The notes under the pieces were generated by a model that saw only the letters and a list, made by a program, of their open reading frames with translations, searched no databases and was not told the DNA's origin. A stretch of 64,000 nucleotides of DNA from Janthinobacterium agaricidamnosum (GTDB lineage: Bacteria; Pseudomonadota; Gammaproteobacteria; Burkholderiales; Burkholderiaceae_D), in the NCBI RefSeq assembly GCF_003667705.1, contig NZ_CP033019.1, positions 868,001 through 932,000 of the forward strand, written 5' to 3'. Positions 26,477 to 34,879 of the stretch are shown piece by piece. Numbering within the stretch: the stretch's first letter is position 1; each line of letters opens with the position of its first letter. A program made the translations under genes and the position numbers.

Positions 26477-26507
26477 AAAAAAAAGCCCGCTGGTGAAAGC
26501 GGGCTTA
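26477..26507 (-). terminator. Intrinsic terminator of the SDR gene
   Basis: AGCCCGCT (26485-26492) pairs with AGCGGGCT (26499-26506). On the minus strand the stem is followed by nine T. It lies about 115 bases past the stop of the SDR gene at 26624. Confidence 0.75.
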
Positions 26508-26623
26508 AAACTATTTTCTTGGAGGAGAATAGTGGAGACAGGTGCATTATGCTGCGTCGCACGATATGTGTCTAATGATCTTTTTAGATATGCATTATTC
26601 TTTTTTGATATAACTCGCCTGTT

Positions 26624-27388
26624 TCACTCTTTCACGGCCACCGTGTAGTTGAGCGCCATGCGTCCGCCATCGACGTAGATGGTCTGGCCCGTCATGTAGG
26701 TAGCGTCATCGCTGGCCAGGAAGGCGGCGATGCCGGCCACTTCTTCCGGCTCGCCGCAGCGGCCCAGCGGCGTGCGCGACAAAATCGTGTGGCGCGCCTG
26801 CGGGCTCGACAGCACTGCCTGCTTGGCCAGTTCCGTCAGGATGGTGCCCGGCCCGATGCCGTTCACGCGCACGCCGTGCGGCGCCAGGTTCAGGGCCATG
26901 ACCTTGGTCAGCTGGTTGATGGCGCCTTTCGACACCACATATGGCACCTGGTTCGGGATCGCCAGCTCCGCATTCACGCTGGACATATTGATGATGCAGC
27001 CGCTGTTGCGCTTGACCATCTCGCGCGCCACGGCCTGGCCGCACAGGAACATCGATTTCAGGTTGATGCGCATGACCCGGTCGAAATCGTCTTCGCAGAC
27101 GTCGAGGAAATCGGCCGCATGCGTGACGCCCGCATTGTTGACGAGGATATCGATGTGGCCGAACTGCGCCAAGGTTTCCTTCAGCATGGCGTCCACGTCC
27201 GCCTTCTGGCTGACGTCGGCGCAAAAGAAGCGTGCCTGCGGGCCGAGGGCGGCGGCCGCCTGCGCGCCTTCTTCCTTGATGTCGACCAGCATCACTTGCG
27301 CCCCTTCGGCGATCAGGCGGGTGGCGCAAGCCAGGCCGATGCCTTGCGTGGCGCCCGTGACGATGGCGGTTTTATTGACTAATTTCAT
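26624..27388 (-). CDS. Short-chain dehydrogenase/reductase
   Basis: This 254-residue classical SDR carries the cofactor motif TGATQGIG at residues 11-18, the NNAG motif (ILVNNAGVTHAADF near 85), the catalytic Ser in INMSSVNAEL and Tyr-Lys in YVVSKGA, and PGTILTEL behind it. The Asp in VMLVDIKEEG at the end of strand 2 indicates NAD(H) preference. The C-terminal GRCGEPEEVAGIAAFLASDDATYMTGQTIYVDGG is typical of 3-oxoacyl/sugar-dehydrogenase-like SDRs. The substrate cannot be told. The gene stands alone with terminator at 26477. Confidence 0.9.
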   Translation of the reverse strand: MKLVNKTAIVTGATQGIGLACATRLIAEGAQVMLVDIKEEGAQAAAALGPQARFFCADVSQKADVDAMLKETLAQFGHIDILVNNAGVTHAADFLDVCEDDFDRVMRINLKSMFLCGQAVAREMVKRNSGCIINMSSVNAELAIPNQVPYVVSKGAINQLTKVMALNLAPHGVRVNGIGPGTILTELAKQAVLSSPQARHTILSRTPLGRCGEPEEVAGIAAFLASDDATYMTGQTIYVDGGRMALNYTVAVKE

Positions 27389-27475
27389 GTGTGCTCCTCG
27401 GCGGGGTATGGGGGCCGCGCTGCCAGGAACACCAGCCCGCGCGGCAATGGGCAGATTTTAATCCCTGGGCATGAA

Positions 27476-27997
27476 TCAGAGGAGGATGGGTTCGTTCGGC
27501 AACTGGTTGCCGCGCGTCCCATTGGCGGGGAAGTGGCTTTGCAGCAAGGTATTCAGCTGCTGCAAGGCATCGAGCGTGCTGTCGTGGTAATTGCCATCCT
27601 TGAACCCTTTGGTCATGGTGCGGCACACGGCTTGCCACTGTTCCGGCGTGACGCGCCGGCCCACGTTGCGGTCGGCCACGATATCGACCTGGTGTTCGGC
27701 CAGGTTGATATAGATCAGCACACCAACGTTGTCTTCCGTATCCCACACGCCGTACTGGGCGAACAGTTCGCGCGCCCGCTCGCGGTTGCTCACGCCCTGG
27801 TAAGCCATGCCCGGCGTCAGGGCCGCTTCGACGATCAGGCGCACTTCCGCCCGGTGCATCGTTTCACCGTCGGCAATCGCCGTTTCGATGGCTTTCAGGG
27901 TGCGCTCAGGAAAGGCCTGGCGCGCCGTCGCCGGCGTGCCCCGCAAATGTTTCAGGGCCCGTCCGCAGCGTTGTCCGAATGTCAGTTGTTTCGTCAT
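27476..27997 (-). CDS. TPM domain protein (soluble)
   Basis: The 173-residue cytoplasmic protein contains a TPM domain in the last two thirds: GVWDTEDNVGVLIYINLAEHQVDIVADRNVG near the centre, matching the fold of YgcG/TLP18.3 proteins. The ATG at 27997 shares its A with the TAA stop of the upstream gene (TAATG), which is strong evidence for coupling. It is the third gene of a lemA, membrane TPM, soluble TPM series often seen together in proteobacteria. Biochemical role is unsettled. Confidence 0.85.
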   Translation of the reverse strand: MTKQLTFGQRCGRALKHLRGTPATARQAFPERTLKAIETAIADGETMHRAEVRLIVEAALTPGMAYQGVSNRERARELFAQYGVWDTEDNVGVLIYINLAEHQVDIVADRNVGRRVTPEQWQAVCRTMTKGFKDGNYHDSTLDALQQLNTLLQSHFPANGTRGNQLPNEPILL

Positions 27998-28830
27998 TAC
28001 CAATCTCCCGAGGCGCCGCCGCCGTCAAAACCGCCGCCGCCGCCACCGAAACCACCGCCGCCACCGCCACCGCCAAAACCACCGCCACCGCCGCCGAAGC
28101 CGCCACCGCGGTTGTTCAGCGCCTGGTTCAAGATGCTGCCCAGCACGACGCCCGTGGCGCCGCTGGACCAGTTGCTGCCGCGCTGCAGCCGGTTCGGCCC
28201 GCCACGCGAGCGGAACACGGTCACGAGCACAAGAAAGCCGAAGAACAGCAGCGGCAGCCAGAAGGTCAGGCCGCCCGCTTCCACGGTCGCCGGGGCCTGT
28301 TTTTGCGCCGGTGCGGGGAATTGCTCCTGGTTCAGCAAGGTAGCGATGGCGCCAATGCCGGCCACCAGGCCGCCGTAATAGTCGTTTTGCTTGAAATGGG
28401 GGGCGATCACGTCTTGCAGGATGCGTTTCGATTGCGCATCGGTCAGCACGCCCTGCACGCCACGGCCCGCCTCGATGCGCAGGCGGCGCAAGGACGATGG
28501 GTTGTCCTTCGCCACCATCAGCAGCACGCCGTCATCGACGCCCTTGCGGCCCAGCTTCCAGGCATCCGTCACGCGGATGCTGTATTGCTCGATGGCTTCC
28601 GGTTCCGTGCTCTTGACCAGCAGCACGGCGATCTGGCTGCCCGTCTTGGCTTCGTAGTCGGCCAGCACGCCTTCCAGCGCCGCTTTCTGCTTGTCATCGA
28701 GCATGCCGGCGTTGTCCGTCACGCGCGCCGCCAGCGGCGGCACAGGCTGCAAGCCCTGCGCGCTGGCGGGCAAGGCTGTCCACAGCAGCAGCGCCGTCGC
28801 CAGCGCCGCCAGATAAGACCAGGCTTTCAT
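27997..28830 (-). CDS. Membrane-anchored TPM domain protein, YgcG type, with glycine-rich tail
   Basis: The 277-residue protein starts with a signal peptide (MKAWSYLAALATALLLWTAL, cleavage near ASAQG), followed by a periplasmic TPM domain (about 30-160: ARVTDNAGMLDDKQKAALEG, TGSQIAVLLVKSTEPEAIEQYS, GVDDGVLLMVAKDN, RRLRIEAGRGVQGVLTDAQ). A membrane helix lies at about 188-206 (TFWLPLLFFGFLVLVTVF). The tail from about residue 235 is nearly all Gly with Phe spacers and ends GGASGDW. The DNA of the tail is a (CCGCC)-like simple repeat at 28010-28105. It sits two bases from lemA and overlaps the next TPM gene. Confidence 0.88.
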   Translation of the reverse strand: MKAWSYLAALATALLLWTALPASAQGLQPVPPLAARVTDNAGMLDDKQKAALEGVLADYEAKTGSQIAVLLVKSTEPEAIEQYSIRVTDAWKLGRKGVDDGVLLMVAKDNPSSLRRLRIEAGRGVQGVLTDAQSKRILQDVIAPHFKQNDYYGGLVAGIGAIATLLNQEQFPAPAQKQAPATVEAGGLTFWLPLLFFGFLVLVTVFRSRGGPNRLQRGSNWSSGATGVVLGSILNQALNNRGGGFGGGGGGFGGGGGGGGFGGGGGGFDGGGASGDW

Positions 28831-28831
28831 C

Positions 28832-29446
28832 TTATTTGCCGAAGTTGACGGTCGGCGCGGTCGAAATGGCTTTTTCGTTTTCCACCGTGAACGAAGGCTT
28901 GACCTTGTAGCCGAAGATCATCGCCGTCAGGTTGTTCGGGAAGCTGCGCGCATGCACGTTGTAATCTTGCACGGCGGCGATGTAACGCTGGCGCGCCACG
29001 GTGATGCGGTTTTCCGTGCCTTCCAGCTGCGACTGCAAGTCGCGGAAGCTGGTGTCGGCCTTCAAATCCGGGTATTTCTCGGACACCACCATCAGGCGCG
29101 ACAGGGCCGACGACAGCTGGCCCTGCACCTGCTGGAACTTTTCAAAGGCGGCCGGGTCGTTCAGCACTTCGGGCGTGATCTGGAAACTGGTGGCGGCGGC
29201 GCGCGCCTTGGTCACCGCTTCCAGCGTTTCGCGCTCGTGCGTGGCATAGCCCTTGACGGTGTTGACCAGGTTGGGGATCAGGTCGGCGCGGCGCTGGTAC
29301 TGGTTGACCACTTCGCCCCAGGCGGCCTTGGTGGCTTCGTCCTTGCTCTGGAAGTCGTTGTAGCCGCAGCCCGTCAGGATGCCGGCCAGGACGGTGACGC
29401 TCAGGGCCAGGCGCAGCCATTTGGTGAATTGATTGGTGATTTGCAT
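28832..29446 (-). CDS. LemA family lipoprotein
   Basis: From the ATG at 29446 the protein has 204 residues. It begins with a lipoprotein signal whose lipobox is LTGC (Cys about 25), followed by the helical LemA domain: WGEVVNQYQRRADLIPNLVNTVKGYATHE, TLEAVTKARAAATS, LSRLMVVSEKYPDLKADTSFRDLQSQLEGTENRI and YNVHARSFPNNLTAMIFGYKVKPSF. LemA proteins form long antiparallel helices at the membrane; the function is poorly known. An upstream extension of the open frame to 29779 has no family similarity. It leads the lemA-TPM-TPM operon. Confidence 0.9.
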   Translation of the reverse strand: MQITNQFTKWLRLALSVTVLAGILTGCGYNDFQSKDEATKAAWGEVVNQYQRRADLIPNLVNTVKGYATHERETLEAVTKARAAATSFQITPEVLNDPAAFEKFQQVQGQLSSALSRLMVVSEKYPDLKADTSFRDLQSQLEGTENRITVARQRYIAAVQDYNVHARSFPNNLTAMIFGYKVKPSFTVENEKAISTAPTVNFGK

Positions 29447-29603
29447 GATGGGTTCCGTGCAGAGTAAAGGAGGTGGGGCAAATATACCTGAAACGGCCCG
29501 CCATGTCGGTTTAATAAGCGTCGGCCGCCGCCTCAGCCTGCCTTCCCTGGCCAGCGCCGCGTTACAATACGGGGTTTGCAACTGAATATAGAGAAGGTGT
29601 GCC

Positions 29604-30428
29604 GTGAATTTCATCAATAAATTATCCGCCGCATGGACGGCCAATAATTCCCTGCTGTGCGTGGGCCTGGACCCTGACCTGGCGAAACTGCCGGCGGACC
29701 TGCGCGACTTGCCCGATGGAATCACCACCTTTTGCACGCGCATCATCGATGCCACGGCCGACCTGGCTTGCGCCTTCAAGCCGCAGATCGCCTATTTTGC
29801 CGCGCTGGGCGCGGAAAAGCAGCTGGAAGACATCTGCCGCTACGTGCGCGAAAATTACCCGCACATCCCGCTGATCCTCGACGCGAAACGGGGCGACATC
29901 GGCGCGACAGCCACGCAATACGCGCGCGAAGCGTTCGAACGCTACGGTGCCGACGCCGTCACCGTGAACCCCTACATGGGCGAGGACTCGCTCGATCCCT
30001 ACCTGGCGTGGAAAGACCGCGGCGTGATCATCCTGTGCCGCACCTCGAACCCGGGCGGCTCGGACCTGCAATTCCTCGATACGGACGGCGTGCCTCTGTA
30101 CCAGCGCGTGGCGCGCCTGGTGGCCGAGAAATGGAACAAGAACGGCCAGTGCGCGCTCGTCGTCGGCGCCACGTTCCCTGAAGAACTGGCGCAAGTGCGC
30201 GCCATCGTGGGCGACATGCCGCTGCTGGTGCCCGGCATCGGCGCCCAGGGCGGCGACATCGCCGCCACCGTCGGCGCGGGCCAGACGGCGAACGGCATGG
30301 GCATGATGATCAGCTCCTCGCGCGCCATCATCTACGCCACGCCGCAGGACGGCGAAGACTGGGCCGACGCGGCGCGCCGCGTGGCGATCGAAACGCGCGA
30401 TGCGATCAATCAACACCGCGCAGCGTAG
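29604..30428 (+). CDS. pyrF: Orotidine 5'-phosphate decarboxylase
   Basis: The 274-residue enzyme makes UMP from OMP, the last step of pyrimidine synthesis. It belongs to the longer type 2 subfamily: [14 protein letters not shown] near residue 18, [12 protein letters not shown] near 60, the catalytic [18 protein letters not shown] around 91-108 and [12 protein letters not shown] near 205. The start is a GTG at 29604 after AGAAGGTG. The stop codon TAG is the first part of a REP palindrome (GCGTAGGTCGG), and a copy of the last 66 coding bases plus that palindrome is found again at 30645. Confidence 0.93.
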   Translation: MNFINKLSAAWTANNSLLCVGLDPDLAKLPADLRDLPDGITTFCTRIIDATADLACAFKPQIAYFAALGAEKQLEDICRYVRENYPHIPLILDAKRGDIGATATQYAREAFERYGADAVTVNPYMGEDSLDPYLAWKDRGVIILCRTSNPGGSDLQFLDTDGVPLYQRVARLVAEKWNKNGQCALVVGATFPEELAQVRAIVGDMPLLVPGIGAQGGDIAATVGAGQTANGMGMMISSSRAIIYATPQDGEDWADAARRVAIETRDAINQHRAA

Positions 30429-30523
30429 GTCGGATTAGCGGCGACGCCGCGTATCCGACACCACCACGCTCGGGCCAACAATGTTGTCGGATTACGCTCT
30501 ACGAGCTAATCCGACCTACGGCT
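30359..30523. repeat. Direct repeat, left copy (3' end of pyrF plus REP)
   Basis: This 165-bp stretch begins in the pyrF codons for [22 protein letters not shown] and includes the REP units after the stop. It is repeated 286 bp downstream at 30645-30810 with one inserted base (GTATCC here, GTAATCC there) and one substitution. Confidence 0.95.
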
Positions 30524-30824
30524 GTATTGGTGGTTCAATGAGTAGGTCGGATTAGCGGCGTAGCCGCGTAATCCGACAATATCGGTAACGTCAACAATGT
30601 TGTCGGATTAGCGGGGCCTTGCCCCGCTAATCCGACCTACCCGGCTGGGCCGACGCGGCGCGCCGCGTGGCGATCGAAACGCGCGATGCGATCAATCAAC
30701 ACCGCGCAGCGTAGGTCGGATTAGCGGCGACGCCGCGTAATCCGGCACCACCACGCTCGGGCCAACAATGTTGTCGGATTACGCTCTACGAGCTAATCCG
30801 ACCTACGGCTAATCCGACCTACCC
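30424..30824. repeat. REP-like palindrome cluster B
   Basis: The 407-bp gap between the convergent pyrF and sbcB genes is filled with REP units: GTAGGTCGGATTAGCGG through CGCGTATCCGAC, TTGTCGGATTACGC through GCTAATCCGACCTACGG, a middle pair at about 30541-30641, then the duplicated block at 30645-30810 and an extra CTAATCCGACCTACC end at 30810-30824. Orientation alternates, so several nested hairpins are possible. No other gene is seen. Confidence 0.92.
30645..30810. repeat. Direct repeat, right copy (pyrF 3' fragment plus REP)
   Basis: The 166-bp block is a near-perfect copy of 30359-30523. The part 30645-30711 is a non-functional fragment of the pyrF 3' end. Confidence 0.95.
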
Positions 30825-30835
30825 GGCCTGGTCCT

Positions 30836-32284
30836 TCAGTCGCGCATGGGCGCCACCATCTCCGCGTAATCGTACAGCTCGCCCAGAATTTCTTCTCCCC
30901 GCTCATCGACCGATTCCGATAGCACGTCGATTTCCGTAAACAGCATCTCGATGGTGCGGGCGCCGCCGTCGCCGTCGAATAATCGGGCGGCGCGGTGCTG
31001 TTCCCAGCGCAGGCTTTCCGCCTCGCTCAGGGTTTGCGGGAAATTGCGGGCACGGTAGCGGAACAGCAATTCCTGCAGGCGCTCGTCGGCAAACGACGGG
31101 CGGGCCGTGGCCAGCTTGGCCGGCGTTTCGCGGCGCAAGGATTCGAGCAGGCGGCGGTCGTCGTTGCTGACGAAACCGTTGTACAAATCCTCATCCACGT
31201 CCAGGGCCGTATTGGCGCCCGGGCGCTGGAACACTTCGGCCCAGATGGCGTCCATGTTCGGTGACGCAGCGGCGAATTGTGCGTTGACCTTTGCCGCATC
31301 CACGTCGATGCCCCATTGCGCGGCCATGGCGGGCGACAAGGTCTTTAAATTGCCCACCAGCATGGGCGACTTGTTCAAATGGACGCTTTTCACGGGCAGG
31401 CGCGTCATCCCTTCGGGCATGGCTTCCTTGCGCGTGAACAAACGCGTGCGGATGGTGTCGGCGTCCAGCTCGAACAGTTCGCGCGGGTCGTAGGCGCAAT
31501 CCCAGACGAGGATTTCATTTTTATTGCTCGGATGCGTGGCCAGCGGCCAGACGACGCCCAGGCAACCGCGTTCGGCGGGGAACATGCCCGACACGTGCAG
31601 GAAGGGCTGGCGCTCGCCGGCGGCCAGGTGCATGCCCATTTCGCTGGCGACCCTGTCCTTCTTGTGCAGGGCCAGGCAGAATTCGAACAGTTTCGGCTGC
31701 TTTTCGCGGATCAATCGTGCCAGGGCGATGGTGGCGCGCACGTCGGACAGCGCATCATGTGCCGCTTCGTGGGCCAGGCCATTGGCCTTGCTCAAGTGTT
31801 CCAGTTTGAAACTGGTCTGGCCATCGTCGCGCTTCGGCCATAGAATACCTTCCGGGCGCAGCGCGTGCGTCATGCGCACCACGTCGAGGATGTCCCAGCG
31901 GCCGCAATGGTTCTTCCATTCGCGCGCATACGGGTCGATCAGGTTGCGCCAGAACAGGAAGCGCGTGACTTCATCGTCGAAACGGATGGTGTTGTAGCCG
32001 ACGCCGATGGTGCCCGGTTCCGAAAAGGCCGCTTCGATGGTGGCGGCGAACTGGTGTTCGGGCACGCCCAGCTGCAGACATTGCTGCGGCGTGATGCCCG
32101 TGATCAGGCACGATTGCGGGTCGGGCAGGAAATCATTTGCAGGCTGGCAATACAACATGATCGGTTCGCCGATCTCGTTGAGTTCGGCATCCGTGCGGAT
32201 CGCGGCGAACTGGGCCGGGCGGTCGCGGCGCGGCTGGGCGCCAAAGGATTCGTAGTCGTGCCAAAGAAAGGTCTGGTTAGTCAT
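30836..32284 (-). CDS. sbcB: Exodeoxyribonuclease I
   Basis: The 482-residue protein is ExoI, a 3'-5' single-strand DNA exonuclease of repair and recombination. The DEDDh exonuclease motifs are present: Asp10 and Glu12 in WHDYESFG, VGYNTIRFDDEVTRF with the second Asp near 103-104, and HEAAHDALSDVRATIALARL with the His and last Asp near 180. The SH3-like and C-terminal domains follow (TRLPVKSVHLNKSPML, RYRARNFPQTLSEAE). Length equals the E. coli enzyme. It is a single gene convergent with pyrF. Confidence 0.94.
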   Translation of the reverse strand: MTNQTFLWHDYESFGAQPRRDRPAQFAAIRTDAELNEIGEPIMLYCQPANDFLPDPQSCLITGITPQQCLQLGVPEHQFAATIEAAFSEPGTIGVGYNTIRFDDEVTRFLFWRNLIDPYAREWKNHCGRWDILDVVRMTHALRPEGILWPKRDDGQTSFKLEHLSKANGLAHEAAHDALSDVRATIALARLIREKQPKLFEFCLALHKKDRVASEMGMHLAAGERQPFLHVSGMFPAERGCLGVVWPLATHPSNKNEILVWDCAYDPRELFELDADTIRTRLFTRKEAMPEGMTRLPVKSVHLNKSPMLVGNLKTLSPAMAAQWGIDVDAAKVNAQFAAASPNMDAIWAEVFQRPGANTALDVDEDLYNGFVSNDDRRLLESLRRETPAKLATARPSFADERLQELLFRYRARNFPQTLSEAESLRWEQHRAARLFDGDGGARTIEMLFTEIDVLSESVDERGEEILGELYDYAEMVAPMRD

Positions 32285-32442
32285 TGATGGTCGTAACTTA
32301 ATGTTGCTGAATGGGTTATCCGGGCCGCTAAAAACAAGCCGCCGCTTCAGTTTTCTGAAAACCTGCCGATACTACACGAGAGGATGGTCATCATCGCGTT
32401 TCCCGCATGGTGGCATACATTGTCCGTTCAAGGAGGTCTATC

Positions 32443-33072
32443 GTGTCAATTCCCATCGCCGCAGGCGGCAATTCCACCCCTTCCGTGACTTCCGTCAGTC
32501 CGGGCGTTGCCGGCAAGGACGATAAAGTCCAGCAAAAGGACGGCGTCAACGCTGAAATGAGCGTGAATGACCGCAGCAAGCTGCAATTGAACGCGTCCAT
32601 CATGCAGGCGTCGTTGAACGTGTCCATCGGTTCCGAGAATGAACCGCTGGCGCTGCTGTACAAGACGGCCATCACCAACATCAATGAAGCGCTGAAAGGC
32701 CAGTACGGCGACGATGCGATCCAGAACGCGGCGTCGCAGGACAACAGCGCCGAAGCGACGGCGAGCCGCATCGTCTCGCTGTCGACGGGGTTTTTTGACG
32801 CGTTCAAGAAACAGAATCCCGGCATGGATGACGATACGGCCCTGACCAAGTTCATGGATACCATCAGCGGCGGCATGGAAAAAGGCTTCAAGGAAGCGCG
32901 CGACATCCTGGGCGGCTTGAAAGTGCTGAACGGCGATATCGCCGGCAATATCGACAAGACGTATGAGCTGGTGCAGAAGGGCTATGCGGATTTCATCGCT
33001 GCGCACAGCAGCAAGAAGGATGATGCGGCCAAGCCGGATGCTGCCAAGCCGGCCGACAGCAAGGCTGCCTGA
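32443..33072 (+). CDS. DUF5610-like protein
   Basis: A GTG at 32443 follows a perfect AAGGAGG at seven bases' distance and gives a 209-residue protein; the longer frame from 32407 has no ribosome site. The protein is hydrophilic with no signal peptide. The centre (LNVSIGSENEPLALLYKTAITNINEAL through TGFFDAFKKQNPGMDDDTALTKFMDTISGGMEKGFKEARDILGGLKVL) matches my memory of the DUF5610 domain found in proteobacteria. The tail is a Lys/Asp/Ala-rich repeat (KPDAAKPADSKAA). Function is unknown. It is convergent with the GGDEF gene one base further. Confidence 0.7.
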   Translation: MSIPIAAGGNSTPSVTSVSPGVAGKDDKVQQKDGVNAEMSVNDRSKLQLNASIMQASLNVSIGSENEPLALLYKTAITNINEALKGQYGDDAIQNAASQDNSAEATASRIVSLSTGFFDAFKKQNPGMDDDTALTKFMDTISGGMEKGFKEARDILGGLKVLNGDIAGNIDKTYELVQKGYADFIAAHSSKKDDAAKPDAAKPADSKAA

Positions 33073-33073
33073 G

Positions 33074-34045
33074 CTACAGCATGACCCGGTTGCGGCCGCC
33101 GGCCTTCGCGCGATACAAAGCCGCGTCGGCCGCCGCGATCAGCGCTTCGTCGTCCTGTTCGGCCGCCAGGCTGGCCACGCCGAAGGAACCCGTGATGTGC
33201 GGCAGCGCGCTGCGCATATCGGCGAAGATGACGGCTTGCTGCATGCGTTCGCACAAGCGTTCGGCGACCCGCAAGGCCACGTGTTCGCTGGTATCGGGCA
33301 AGATCACCATCATTTCCTCGCCACCATAGCGCACGGCAAAATCCGTGGGCCGCAGGGCCGCGCCCAGCACTTGCGCGGCAATGCGCAGCGCCTGGTCGCC
33401 CGCCTGGTGGCCGTGCGTGTCGTTGAAACGCTTGAAATGGTCGAGGTCTATCATCACCAGCGACATCGGCGAGCCGCTGGCGTGGGCCGTGACTATCATG
33501 GTCGGCAATAAATCGGTGAGCCAGGCGCGGTTGTACAAGCCAGTCAGGCTGTCGACCATCGACATCTGGCGGTAGAACTCGCCCAGTTTCTGCCGGCGGC
33601 GCAGCAAGGCGTTGGCGGCGCGGATGCGGAAAGACAGCAGCCGCAGCAGGTTGCGTGCCAGGCCGTTCGATTGTTCGATCAATTCCCAGACGACGGCCGC
33701 GTCGATCACCAGCAAGTCAGTTTCTTCCAGGGCGGAAATGGCGGCCAGGTTGCTCGCTTCATCGAGCACCGATTGTTCGCCCACGCTTTCGCCGGGCAAG
33801 ACCTTGCTGACGGTGCCGTCATCCATGCCCGTGTGGATGTCGGCGGCCACGGCCAGCGAACCGCGCAGGACGATATACAGGCTGGTGCCCTGTGTGTCGG
33901 CAATGGCTTCGCCCGCTTCGAGGCGCATGACGGGGCAGGGCGCCAGCATGGCGGCCGTCTGGCTATCCGCCCCATCGCGAAATAGCTGTAAATCGCCGAT
34001 GTTGCAGCCTGAAGCGCCGAAGTTGCCGATCTGTTCCACAATCAC
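33074..34045 (-). CDS. Diguanylate cyclase with N-terminal cyclic-nucleotide-binding-like domain
   Basis: The 323-residue cytoplasmic protein has a CAP-type sensor (about 20-135: VMRLEAGEAIADTQGTSLYIVLRGSLAV, VLPGESVGEQSVLDEASNLAAISALEETDLLVID) and a GGDEF domain (about 160-323). The active site reads RYGGEEMMV near residue 238, with SLTGLYNRAWL and DLDHFKRFNDTHGHQAGD before it, so c-di-GMP synthesis is likely. No RxxD inhibitory site is obvious. The start is GTG at 34045, with a second GTG two codons later that has better GAAAG spacing. The ligand of the sensor part is unknown. Confidence 0.88.
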   Translation of the reverse strand: MIVEQIGNFGASGCNIGDLQLFRDGADSQTAAMLAPCPVMRLEAGEAIADTQGTSLYIVLRGSLAVAADIHTGMDDGTVSKVLPGESVGEQSVLDEASNLAAISALEETDLLVIDAAVVWELIEQSNGLARNLLRLLSFRIRAANALLRRRQKLGEFYRQMSMVDSLTGLYNRAWLTDLLPTMIVTAHASGSPMSLVMIDLDHFKRFNDTHGHQAGDQALRIAAQVLGAALRPTDFAVRYGGEEMMVILPDTSEHVALRVAERLCERMQQAVIFADMRSALPHITGSFGVASLAAEQDDEALIAAADAALYRAKAGGRNRVML

Positions 34046-34250
34046 ACTTTCAAAAAGCCGGCGCGCGCGAGCAGGGGGCCGGTAGCTTCATGATAGCGTA
34101 AAGCGGCCTTGGCTGTAACGGCAAAGGCTTGCTTGGTGTCACTTTCTGTGGGAAATACGACAATTATTTCATTGCCGTGTTAATAAGTTGAAATGCTTGC
34201 TGTTCTACTATGGATGTTGTCGCGCAGGAAGGTGGCTCCAGATGTGCAAA

Positions 34251-34270
34251 GGCAGCCTTGAACGGCTGCC
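34251..34270 (-). terminator. Possible terminator of the HPF/RaiA gene
   Basis: GGCAGCC (34251-34257) pairs perfectly with GGCTGCC (34264-34270). On the minus strand only three T follow, so termination would be weak. It lies 31 bases past the stop at 34301. Confidence 0.4.
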
Positions 34271-34300
34271 TCAGTCTCTGGAAATCCTGCAGGAGGGGAG

Positions 34301-34678
34301 TTACTCGGCGGTTTCTTCCGCTTCGGCCGTATCGATCACGGCATTCTTGCCGGTGGCGTGGCGCTTGCTGTCTTGCAGGCGGCCCAGGGCGCTATCGAGG
34401 GCGCGTTTCAGTTTGTCGGTGGCGCCGGCAACGGATTGATGCACGGTGGCGTTCTGTTCGGTCACGGCAATCGGTTGATAGCCAGCAACGCGTGCTTCCA
34501 TGACGCAGCGGATATCGTCGGCGCCGCCTTTCGGGCCATTCGTGTCGCTGATATGGACTTCGATGCGGGTCAGGTTGTCGCGGAAGCGGCTCAGTGCGCT
34601 TTCAAGTACGGATTGCACATGTTCGTTCAGTCCAGCGGTGTTGGCGATGGTGCTGTCGGTATGAATATTGATTTGCAT
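34301..34678 (-). CDS. HPF/RaiA-family ribosome-associated protein
   Basis: The 125-residue protein has the HPF/YfiA fold marks: INIHTDSTIANTAGLNEHVQSVLESALSRF, then RIEVHISDTNGPKGGADDIRCVMEARVAG and a C-terminal helix DKLKRALDSALGRLQDSK. Such proteins bind the 30S decoding region and help ribosome hibernation in stationary phase. It lacks the long C-terminal dimerisation domain, so it is a short form; the tail ends in an acidic AEAEETAE. GACAGGAG lies eight bases before the ATG. Confidence 0.82.
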   Translation of the reverse strand: MQINIHTDSTIANTAGLNEHVQSVLESALSRFRDNLTRIEVHISDTNGPKGGADDIRCVMEARVAGYQPIAVTEQNATVHQSVAGATDKLKRALDSALGRLQDSKRHATGKNAVIDTAEAEETAE

Positions 34679-34879
34679 ATGCTTACTCCTGTCAATTCAA
34701 AAAAAACCCATCTCAGGCGTGCTGCGGCCTGGTTGCTGCCTCATGCACATGACGTCTGTGCATGGAACTTATCTTACTCCTCTTTCCAGTATTTCAAGAG
34801 GGTGCGCACGATTAAGATGAGCTTAACCCTACACCCAGGTCAAGTTTCCTCACGGAATTTTTTCAAGCTGGCGCCAGCT

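Noticed and set aside
25399..26562. Long minus-strand frame (387 codons) across the VanZ-like gene and the gap
   Set aside because: It runs through two terminators and in another frame over the VanZ-like gene, which has a better protein; arginine-rich composition is typical of shadow frames in GC-rich DNA.
26531..26646. Short plus-strand frame starting at a GTG after GGAGGAGAATA
   Set aside because: The ribosome-site-like string is good but the 38-codon frame overlaps the end of the SDR gene on the other strand and has no recognisable features; too weak to list.
30424..30824. Possible CRISPR array because of regular palindromes
   Set aside because: Units alternate in orientation, gaps vary and are themselves repeated; this is a REP cluster.
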